A DNA stretch of 19,382 bases, taken from assembly GCA_000405345.1 (NCBI GenBank), contig ASPC01000020.1:1-19382 (forward strand). The letters run 5' to 3'. Under the pieces are notes generated by a model. That model was not told the origin of the DNA, ran no database searches, and was given only the letters and a program-made list of their open reading frames with translations. Shown one piece after another: positions 1 through 5,492 of the stretch. This DNA comes from Atribacteria bacterium SCGC AAA255-N14 (lineage in GTDB: Bacteria; Atribacterota; JS1; SB-45; 34-128). The position numbers and the translations under genes were made by a program. The number at the start of each line of letters is the position of its first letter. The stretch's first letter is position 1.

Positions 1-1281
1 CTCTTCTTGTTGTTTTACTTTAATAACTTCTATTTTTTCCCTTTCTTCTTTTTGCTCTTCCTCTTTTCTTTCCCTTAAATATTCCTCCGGGACCTGCCAA
101 TTTTCTCTTATGGCCTTCACTAAATAAGCCGCTTTATCCTCGGCATTCGTATAATTAATTGCCTCAATCCATTTTTTTATTAATTCCTGATCATTGTTTT
201 TAATTAGATTTTCAGCGGTTATTTTAGAAACATTTATTTCAACTAATTGATTAATTAAAGTAATCTGCTCTTTGGAATATTTTATTACTTCTTCTCTGCC
301 TGTGCGTGTTCGCACGCAGACAGGTTTTGGACCTGGTAGATATTCTCCTGCCCGGTTATTAATATTCCTTAGTTTTGCCCTTTTCATTTCTTCTTTAGCT
401 CTATCTCCTGGCCAGTAATATATAAGCCAATCCTTGTTTCCGTTTTCACTCCAGTCAAATTTTGAAATAAAACCGGTATCAATAAGCTCATTATTGCCTG
501 GGTCTAATTGTTGTTTGGCTAAAGAGATATACTCATGGGGGGTTACCGGAAGAAGCTGACATAATTTAGAATATCTGTAACAAATAAATTTTTCTCTCTT
601 ATTTCTCAAACCGTAAAACTTTACCCCTAAAATTTCATAAAGCCTCGAAGCTATTTTACTTTTGAGGCTTTTGAAATAATCATAATCGATTGGCTTCACA
701 TAAAAGGAATTTAAGCTCTGGAGATAGATATCACCCAGATACAATAAATTTTTTTCTGCAATGGTACCATCTTCTAATTGCTCACCCCTAAAAATAACCC
801 CATCGTATATTCCAAAAACTTTTGATATCCATTTCTTTTCTTTTTTTTGATATAAAGCTCCTTCTGATTTTATAGTGGTTGCTCTTATTTTTTCTAAAGC
901 TTTTTTTATTCGTTGATAATTATCTCCCCCGGCACTGGTAATTCCCATCCTATTACATAGATCATAAATAGAAAAAGATATTGGGTTTTTTATTTCCCCT
1001 TCTTCTTTTAAAATTTCACTGATAATCTGTTCTATAATCTTGTGAACCTCTCTATCAAAAGGACCAGGATAACCATATTTAGGGTTTGCAGAGACATTCC
1101 AAATAATCTCTATCTTTTGACCCCCTCTTTTAACTATATCTTTATATTCGGTTTCTAATTTTTTACTTTTCCTTTCTAATACAAAAAATGGGAATACTAA
1201 TAAATTTACTTCGGAATTTATTATCTTTGGTAAATCAATTTCGTTATTATTTTTTATAATGACCTCTCCGGATTCTTTCAT
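1..1281 (-). CDS. Plasmid replication initiator protein, RPA/RepA-like (3' end outside window)
   Basis: An open frame of 427 codons runs from an ATG at 1281 off the left edge without a stop, so the C-terminus is missing. I translated it by hand: it opens MKESGEVIIKNNNEI and contains a stretch like KIEIIWNVS-ANPKYGYPGPFD-REVHKIIEQII (about residues 58-90), then winged-helix-like segments. This pattern fits the replication initiator protein A (RPA) family of plasmid initiators, which bind iterons and open the origin. The context agrees: iterons lie 120 bp upstream and parAB follows. A GAGGG ribosome binding site sits 4-5 bases before the ATG. The C-terminal part is charged (many E, K and Q), probably a flexible or coiled-coil tail. 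A palindromic element at 296-323 lies within the reading frame and supplies a cysteine- and arginine-rich insert (VCVRTRTG). An inverted repeat at 1306-1338 suggests autoregulation. The family call is from memory of the motif; the initiator role is well supported by context. Confidence 0.85.
   Translation of the reverse strand, partial: MKESGEVIIKNNNEIDLPKIINSEVNLLVFPFFVLERKSKKLETEYKDIVKRGGQKIEIIWNVSANPKYGYPGPFDREVHKIIEQIISEILKEEGEIKNPISFSIYDLCNRMGITSAGGDNYQRIKKALEKIRATTIKSEGALYQKKEKKWISKVFGIYDGVIFRGEQLEDGTIAEKNLLYLGDIYLQSLNSFYVKPIDYDYFKSLKSKIASRLYEILGVKFYGLRNKREKFICYRYSKLCQLLPVTPHEYISLAKQQLDPGNNELIDTGFISKFDWSENGNKDWLIYYWPGDRAKEEMKRAKLRNINNRAGEYLPGPKPVCVRTRTGREEVIKYSKEQITLINQLVEINVSKITAENLIKNNDQELIKKWIEAINYTNAEDKAAYLVKAIRENWQVPEEYLRERKEEEQKEEREKIEVIKVKQQEE
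296..323. repeat. Small palindromic element inside the initiator gene
   Basis: The arms CTGCC and GACAG flank an inner hairpin TGCG-TGTT-CGCA with a CG bulge. The element is far more GC-rich than its surroundings and keeps the initiator frame open, encoding about nine residues between a PKP linker and a helical tail. It looks like an inserted short repeat rather than native codons. Confidence 0.5.
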
Positions 1282-1305
1282 TTCTTCCCTCTTTAATTAT
1301 TTTAA

Positions 1306-1338
1306 ATAATAACAACACATCTCTGTTGTTGTTATTAT
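1306..1338. promoter_or_regulatory. Inverted repeat upstream of the initiator gene (possible Rep operator)
   Basis: Two perfect 11-bp arms, ATAATAACAAC and GTTGTTATTAT, are separated by 11 bp and lie 25 bp before the initiator ATG. In iteron plasmids, initiator dimers often repress their own gene at an inverted repeat in this position. It could equally act as an mRNA 5' hairpin. I see no sequence match between these arms and the iterons. Confidence 0.5.
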
Positions 1339-1400
1339 ATATATTGTTAATATTGTATGTTTCAGCAAACCCTTATAAATAAAAGATAATAAGAATTTTT

Positions 1401-1510
1401 CTTAAGTCAAACTCCAGTATTTCTTAAGTCAAACTCCAGTATTTCTTAAGTCAAACTCCAGTATTTCTTAAGTCAAACTCCAGTATTTCTTAAGTCAAAC
1501 TCCAGTAATC
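1401..1510. repeat. Five tandem 22-bp iterons, probable origin of replication
   Basis: The unit begins CTTAAGTCAAACTCCAGTAT and repeats head to tail with copies starting at 1401, 1423, 1445, 1467 and 1489. Copies 1-4 are identical; the fifth differs in its last four bases. There is no spacer between copies. The 22-bp period is two helical turns, so bound initiator molecules would all face one side. AT-rich sequence follows on both sides, suitable for strand opening. Position between the initiator gene and parAB is the classic layout of an iteron-controlled origin. I did not find a convincing DnaA box (TTATNCACA) beside it. Confidence 0.9.
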
Positions 1511-1617
1511 CTTAATATAAATTTAGATCGGTTTTGTTATTTTTTTTATAGAGGTTTCTTTAAACTATTATTAACTTCTTTACTTATTTAAAAACCCCTT
1601 TATTTATTTTAATGATG
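1511..1617. other. AT-rich segment next to the iterons (possible unwinding region)
   Basis: About 100 bases made almost only of A and T runs, lying between the iterons and the parB fragment repeat. No reading frame or stem is evident. By analogy with iteron origins it may be the melting region, but nothing in the bases proves this. Confidence 0.3.
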
Positions 1618-1686
1618 TGCCGGAGAAGCAATAATAATAAGGTTTTTTCCTTAGTATCCGATGTTCGGACACTCTCTTTTATATCC
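1618..1686. repeat. Second copy of a 69-bp parB segment with palindrome (candidate parS-like site)
   Basis: This segment aligns without gaps to 1941-2009 inside parB, with 61 of 69 bases identical. It lies 10 bp beyond the parB stop codon. Read on the minus strand it still spells the parB-like peptide DIKESVRTSDTKEK followed by leucines, so it began as coding DNA. It contains GTATCCGA-TGT-TCGGACAC, a palindrome with one mismatch. It could be a gene-fragment duplication kept by chance, or one kept because ParB binds the palindrome. Confidence 0.7.
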
Positions 1687-1696
1687 AGTATTTTTA

Positions 1697-2584
1697 TTAT
1701 TTATTTAGAATATTTAATACTTGATGAATGGCGTCTGTTATTTCAGACTGTTCTACCTCAGATTTTCTAAATTTTATTTTTAAAATAAACTCTCTTCCAG
1801 GAGATTCAAATTTATATTCATAGTATTTAGGTCTTCCTTTTTTGTCTTTAGATTTTTTGAGTTTCATTTTTGCTTCTCGAACCGTTAATTTTCCTTCCCT
1901 TGTTTGTCTGTAGAATTCCCTTATATTTTTTTCATCACTTTGCCGGAGAAGCAACAATAATAAGGATTTTGGCACTGTGTCCGATGTTCGGACACTCTCT
2001 TTTATATCCTGAGGAAGTTTAAGTAAAGAAAGCATTTCATTCACATAACTTTTAGGAAGTCCTAATTCTCTTGAGGCCTCTCTTTGAGAATAGTTTGGGT
2101 TGTCCATTCTTTTTCTACTGATCAAGGCTTGGATTGAATCTGCTTCTTCAAGTGGTGGAAGGTCCTGCCTTTGGATGTTTTCAATTAACTGATGAATAAG
2201 CCGGGTGTTACTATCAATATTTTTAATAATACAGGGCAATTCTTGAAGGTCGGATAATTTAGCCGCTTTATATCTGCGCTCGCCACTGATTATTTTAAAG
2301 CAATCTTCAGCTTCTATATATTCAACGGTAATTGGCTGTAGGAGTCCATGTTTTTTAATGGATTCTGCTAATTCATTTAATCTTTTCTGATTTAAACTTT
2401 TCCTTGGTTGTTCGGGATCTAATTTTATTCTGGATATTTCAATAATTCTGGCGCCGGAAAGACCCTTTGTTCCTTCTCTAATACCCTTTTTCTCTTTTGT
2501 GATAATTTCTTCTTCCTGGATTGGAAGGGAATCAAAAGTATCTTTGGCGAATTTTCTTAAAATAACTTCCTTTTTTTTAGTCAT
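1697..2584 (-). CDS. parB: ParB-family partition protein
   Basis: This 295-aa protein is the centromere-binding half of a ParABS plasmid partition system. The ParB/Srx N-terminal domain spans about residues 47-140: it has QPRK (59-62), the nucleotide-site motif GERRYKAA (101-108) and ENIQRQDL (135-142), the signatures of ParB CTPase clamps. A helix-turn-helix follows at about 165-185 (SQREASRELGLPKSYVNEML), and then a leucine run (208-213). The C-terminal part is lysine-rich and probably carries the dimerisation domain. The start overlaps the end of parA by 8 bp, so the two are translationally coupled. The segment coding for residues about 192-214 also contains the palindrome at 1977-1995 and is duplicated downstream of the gene. 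Confidence 0.95.
   Translation of the reverse strand: MTKKKEVILRKFAKDTFDSLPIQEEEIITKEKKGIREGTKGLSGARIIEISRIKLDPEQPRKSLNQKRLNELAESIKKHGLLQPITVEYIEAEDCFKIISGERRYKAAKLSDLQELPCIIKNIDSNTRLIHQLIENIQRQDLPPLEEADSIQALISRKRMDNPNYSQREASRELGLPKSYVNEMLSLLKLPQDIKESVRTSDTVPKSLLLLLLRQSDEKNIREFYRQTREGKLTVREAKMKLKKSKDKKGRPKYYEYKFESPGREFILKIKFRKSEVEQSEITDAIHQVLNILNK
1977..1995. promoter_or_regulatory. Perfect palindrome within parB (candidate parS)
   Basis: GTGTCCGATGTTCGGACAC consists of perfect 8-bp arms around TGT. A near-identical copy lies at 1655-1673 behind the gene. ParB proteins bind palindromes of about 16 bp near their own genes, though this does not match the chromosomal parS consensus TGTTTCACGTGAAACA, so the assignment is inference. 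Confidence 0.4.
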
Positions 2585-3371
2585 GATTTATAAACTCCTG
2601 AGCTAATTTTCGATAGGTTTCTGCTTGTTCTGAAGAAGGTAAATAATAAGTAATCGGTTTTTTTATAGTAGTTGCCTCAGCATATTTAACACTGTTCGTT
2701 ATCTCTATTTTAAATACCTTATCTTTAAAACCCTCTAAAACAGTGTCGTGGTAAACCTCTTCCAGCTTCCTTCTTCCGACAAACTTATTTATAATATAGC
2801 CCATTATTTCGAGCTTGGGATTTGCCCTTTTCCTTATCTTGGTTATAGCACCTCTTAAATAAGCTGTCCCTTTAACGGCCCATTCCTGACACTCTAAAGG
2901 TATAATAACCTCATCTGCGGCCACCAGGCCAATTCTAGTGGCCAGGCCTAAACTTGGAGGACAGTCAATGAGTATATAATTATAGAATTCTTTTAAGCCT
3001 TTTAATTTATCAGCTAAAAAATACTGGGCATCCGGCTCTCCGGCCAGTTGCAAATCTATTTTACTTAACTCTATATTGGAAGGGACAATGTCTATGTTTT
3101 GAAAAGAGGTTTTTTGGATAACCTTGGCAATATCAAGGTCATTATCTAAAAAGAGGTCGGCAACGGTAAATTTAAGATCGTAGATATCTTCTAAAAATGA
3201 AGAGGAAAGATTTCCCTGCTGGTCCAAGTCTATAAGGAGAATCTTTTTGTTCTTTTCAGCCAAGGCTCCGGAGAGATTAAAAGTGATGTTGGTCTTTCCC
3301 ACTCCTCCCTTTTGATTGGTAACGGCAATAACTTTAGGTCTTTTAATTTTCTGGGTATTTCCCTTATTCAT
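2577..3371 (-). CDS. parA: ParA-family partition ATPase (Soj-like)
   Basis: This 264-aa protein is the ATPase that moves plasmid copies apart on the nucleoid in step with ParB. The deviant Walker A box KGGVGKT lies at residues 21-27 (NQKGGVGKTN), Walker A' at KKILLIDLDQQGN (42-54) and Walker B at YILIDCPPSLG (132-142). The Walker box is close to the N-terminus, so it lacks the long regulatory helix-turn-helix domain of P1/F-type ParA and resembles Soj-type proteins. Another regulator is therefore expected; the small MerR-like gene upstream is a candidate. No strong ribosome binding site precedes the ATG, which suggests coupling or modest translation. It overlaps parB by 8 bp. Confidence 0.96.
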   Translation of the reverse strand: MNKGNTQKIKRPKVIAVTNQKGGVGKTNITFNLSGALAEKNKKILLIDLDQQGNLSSSFLEDIYDLKFTVADLFLDNDLDIAKVIQKTSFQNIDIVPSNIELSKIDLQLAGEPDAQYFLADKLKGLKEFYNYILIDCPPSLGLATRIGLVAADEVIIPLECQEWAVKGTAYLRGAITKIRKRANPKLEIMGYIINKFVGRRKLEEVYHDTVLEGFKDKVFKIEITNSVKYAEATTIKKPITYYLPSSEQAETYRKLAQEFINHD

Positions 3372-3385
3372 GGTTATATTTTATC

Positions 3386-3423
3386 TTAACCCTGTTAAGT
3401 GAGTATCTACTAAGCAGGGTTAA
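3386..3423. promoter_or_regulatory. Inverted repeat between the MerR-like gene and parA
   Basis: Arms TTAACCCTG and CAGGGTTAA are perfect 9-bp complements separated by 20 bp, and the inner bases are also partly symmetric. The site sits 15 bp before the parA start. It may be an operator for ParA or the MerR-like protein, or an attenuating hairpin in the operon mRNA. On the minus strand no U-run follows, which argues against a standard terminator. Confidence 0.5.
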
Positions 3424-3453
3424 TCCTTTTTAAATTTTAGATGGAGTACCGGC

Positions 3454-3693
3454 TTAAGAATTATTTAGACTTTCCATTGCTTTTTGATAGGCAATCTTAT
3501 GCTTAAAGCCCTGCTTCAAAAATTTCCATATTATCTGGATTTTGCGAAAGTCTTCTTCTGTATATTCTCTCATCTCTAAATCGCCCCTGGTTATTTTTTT
3601 GGGATTAATATAACCTTTTTGTTCCAGGTAATAAAGTTTGTGTCTGGGAATATTTATTTTTTTCAGAACATCTGAGGTTTGCATTTCTTTCAC
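3454..3693 (-). CDS. Small MerR-like DNA-binding protein in the par operon
   Basis: The 79-aa product has a MerR-type winged helix-turn-helix: QTSDVLKKINIPRHKLYYLEQ (residues 5-25) is the recognition region, followed by the wing motif MREYTEEDFRKI (41-52). It ends soon after this domain, so it lacks the sensor domain of classical MerR regulators and resembles stand-alone MerR-like proteins found beside parAB. It is the first gene after the promoter at 3722-3750, with AGGTGA six bases before the ATG, and parA follows 82 bp later. It probably regulates the par operon or adds a centromere-binding function. The HTH fold is confident; the role is inferred. Confidence 0.85.
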   Translation of the reverse strand: MKEMQTSDVLKKINIPRHKLYYLEQKGYINPKKITRGDLEMREYTEEDFRKIQIIWKFLKQGFKHKIAYQKAMESLNNS

Positions 3694-3721
3694 CTATAAG
3701 AATATAGATTTATTTTTCTAC

Positions 3722-3750
3722 AGTTTAACTTAAAAAAAATGATGTGTCAA
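3722..3750 (-). promoter_or_regulatory. Promoter of the merR-like/parA/parB operon
   Basis: On the minus strand, TTGACA (3750-3745) and TAAACT (3727-3722) are 17 bp apart, ahead of the small MerR-like gene. The -35 is a perfect consensus and the -10 matches 4 of 6. Confidence 0.65.
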
Positions 3751-3793
3751 ATATAAAATTAAAAATTAAATAAGAAATTTTATTTAGAGTTGT

Positions 3794-4594
3794 TTATAAA
3801 TTAAGTAAATGCCTAAGCTTTGTCCATAAAGGCAATAGTAAAGCAATTGTAGAAATTAAACTTTCAACGTGCGTTAATACAGCTTTAATAATTGAGTTTT
3901 GCCTCTTTTCCTTATTCAACAAAGATTGTTTGGTTAGAAATGAAATTAGTTCAATGATTTGATTTTTTGTATCATTATTAAGTTTAGTCTCAGAAATAAC
4001 TGCTTCAGTAAATTCCTTCACTGCTTTTGTAAGTTCTTCATTCCCGGAATTCTTAATTTTGCTCATTGTAATATCAATTTGTTTTACCTCCGCAGTATTA
4101 ATGGCCCCAATAACGCTTCTATCTACATTAATATTATTAAATATTAATGTGCTATTTGTTATACTTACGTTTTTTTTATTATCTTTCTCTTTAGGCATCA
4201 TTTTTAAGCATAAATTTGCAGAGTATTCAGCAATATTATATACAGAACCAGCATATATAGAACCAACATCATTATTGTTCTTCTTATCACGCATTGTGCC
4301 ACAGAATTTAAATTCAAAGCTATTATCAAACAGATTTTTAATTCCTTTATACCAACGTATTTCTGGGTCATTTTCATTAATAATCTCTTTGTAATTTTTA
4401 ACTTGGTCCACTTCCAAAAGTTTTTCACCCGCAATACAAGCTAATTGTTTAAAACGTTGTGTAACTGTTTTATGCATACCTCCTGCGATACGCCAATATT
4501 CACCTGAATCTCCCCATTGAACGTCAATTCTTGAAGACTGAAGAGCATCTTTTAGTTTAAAGAATTCTTCTTCCAGTTCTTTCCAACTTAACAT
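3794..4594 (-). CDS. Uncharacterised 266-aa protein with a polar central turn-rich segment
   Basis: I do not recognise a named family. The N-terminal 130 residues look helical and globular (LSWKELEEEFFKLKDAL at the start). A central segment, about 142-175, alternates short hydrophobic and polar residues (SITNSTLIFNNINVDRSVIGAINTAEVKQID), a style seen in many orphan proteins near defence genes, probably short beta turns. After it come amphipathic helices (about 180-230) and a hydrophobic C-terminal stretch (STIALLLPLWTKLRHLL) that could insert in or touch a membrane. It stands alone between the par operon and the recombinase remnant. A function in phage defence or stability is possible from location only. 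Confidence 0.75.
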   Translation of the reverse strand: MLSWKELEEEFFKLKDALQSSRIDVQWGDSGEYWRIAGGMHKTVTQRFKQLACIAGEKLLEVDQVKNYKEIINENDPEIRWYKGIKNLFDNSFEFKFCGTMRDKKNNNDVGSIYAGSVYNIAEYSANLCLKMMPKEKDNKKNVSITNSTLIFNNINVDRSVIGAINTAEVKQIDITMSKIKNSGNEELTKAVKEFTEAVISETKLNNDTKNQIIELISFLTKQSLLNKEKRQNSIIKAVLTHVESLISTIALLLPLWTKLRHLLNL

Positions 4595-4631
4595 AAAACC
4601 ACCTTAAATTTAGACATCATATGCCAGTCGC

Positions 4632-4708
4632 TTAATTACCACTTATTTAAAAATTCTCTGATGGTATCTTCCGGAGATAGATTGAGATAAGTTTCAGTAG
4701 TGGCCAAT
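4632..4708 (-). pseudogene. Remnant of a tyrosine recombinase 3' end
   Basis: This 77-bp stretch matches 11205-11281 at 68 of 77 positions. Read on the minus strand it encodes LATTETYLNLSPEDTIREFL then NKW and a stop (4638-4636), which is the C-terminus of the recombinase at 11209-11736 with two amino-acid changes. Homology stops abruptly at 4709, so the rest of the gene is gone. Most differences are transitions that leave the protein unchanged, so this is the stub of a related but older gene and not a fresh duplicate. It is in the same orientation as the intact recombinase. Confidence 0.85.
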
Positions 4709-4729
4709 ATTTTAAAATATTGAAACCCT

Positions 4730-5026
4730 TTAACCCTTTTTCGTTCCTTTAGCCACAAAATCAATTTTTAAAACTGCCCCGCAAGCTTCTGCTATTTTAT
4801 TTAAAAGAGGCATGCTATAACTTTTATAATCAGAATTTTCATAGCGCGAGATCGCTGATTTGGTAGTATGTGTTCGTTTGGCCAAAGCATCTTGCGTTAA
4901 ATTTGCTCGATGACGGATTCCGGCAATTTGTTCTCCAATACAAATATTTTGGTATTCCTCATCGAATTTCTCGCGAAATTCTTTATTTTCCATTAATTTA
5001 TCCATATAAGTTTTAGTTTTTTTCAT
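4730..5026 (-). CDS. HigA-type antitoxin (XRE helix-turn-helix)
   Basis: The 98-aa product has an XRE/Cro helix-turn-helix at about residues 32-88: IGEQIAGIRHRANLTQDALA, then KRTHTTKSAISRYENSDY and a closing helix. It follows the toxin gene with a 14-bp overlap, the toxin-first order typical of HigBA modules. It would neutralise the toxin by direct binding and repress the operon at the palindrome 5440-5457. The N-terminal 30 residues (MKKTKTYMDKLMENKEFREK) form a charged extension that may contact the toxin. Confidence 0.88.
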   Translation of the reverse strand: MKKTKTYMDKLMENKEFREKFDEEYQNICIGEQIAGIRHRANLTQDALAKRTHTTKSAISRYENSDYKSYSMPLLNKIAEACGAVLKIDFVAKGTKKG

Positions 5027-5420
5027 AATAAATTCCCTCTTTTAATCTATTAGTGTAAGCATTTTTTACATTCTTGGCTTTCCCTAGATCTCTTTTACTT
5101 ACTTTCTGTGATTTCTTTCTATAAGCATTAGTAATAATTATTTTTTTCCCTTCATAGAAGAAGCTAAAGAATCGATGATCTAAGGGTTTAAACTCAAATA
5201 TATTTTCTTTTGAGTCCACTTTCCTAAATTTTGTTTTATTAAAGAGTATGCCATGATCTGCAATATATTTTACCAGGGCGGCTAGCTTAACTTGTACCTC
5301 CAAAGATTCTTTCTCTAAGTATTCTTTGGCCGGCATTTCCCCGGTTTCAGTGAAATAAAATTCTACCTGGAACTTTTCTCCCTGGTAGAAAATATAATCT
5401 TCTTTTTTGGGCAATGGCAT
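5013..5420 (-). CDS. HigB/RelE-type toxin (phage Gp49-like family)
   Basis: The 135-aa product resembles the Gp49-like/HigB branch of RelE-ParE toxins, which cut mRNA on the ribosome. Family features are the FEFKPLDHRFFSFFYEGK strand pair (about residues 71-88), the turn IIITNAYRKKSQKVSKRDL with conserved KK, and the helix LGKAKNVKNAY. These toxins usually end soon after that helix; a further 15 residues (TNRLKEGIYYEKN end) follow here. AAGGAG lies four bases before the ATG. It overlaps the antitoxin by 14 bp. The family call is good; whether the toxin is active is unknown. Confidence 0.86.
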   Translation of the reverse strand: MPLPKKEDYIFYQGEKFQVEFYFTETGEMPAKEYLEKESLEVQVKLAALVKYIADHGILFNKTKFRKVDSKENIFEFKPLDHRFFSFFYEGKKIIITNAYRKKSQKVSKRDLGKAKNVKNAYTNRLKEGIYYEKN

Positions 5421-5437
5421 AAAACTCCTTCAACATA

Positions 5438-5466
5438 AAGTTAGCATATGTGCTAACACATGTCAA
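5438..5466 (-). promoter_or_regulatory. Toxin-antitoxin promoter with embedded palindromic operator
   Basis: On the minus strand TTGACA (5466-5461) and TAACTT (5443-5438) are 17 bp apart. The perfect palindrome GTTAGCA-TATG-TGCTAAC (5440-5457) fills the spacer and overlaps the -10. Binding by the HTH antitoxin would block RNA polymerase, the usual autoregulation in this family. Confidence 0.75.
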
Positions 5467-5492
5467 CAAAAATATTATTGTGAAAATCTATT

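Noticed and set aside
1401..1510. Tandem repeats considered as a CRISPR array
   Set aside because: The 22-bp units lie end to end with no unique spacers and no cas genes nearby; the arrangement beside a replication initiator is that of iterons.
4059..4394. Plus-strand hydrophobic frame opposite the 266-aa gene
   Set aside because: It looks like a membrane protein only because antisense of a K- and N-rich gene gives F, L and I; it has no ribosome binding site or recognisable motif.
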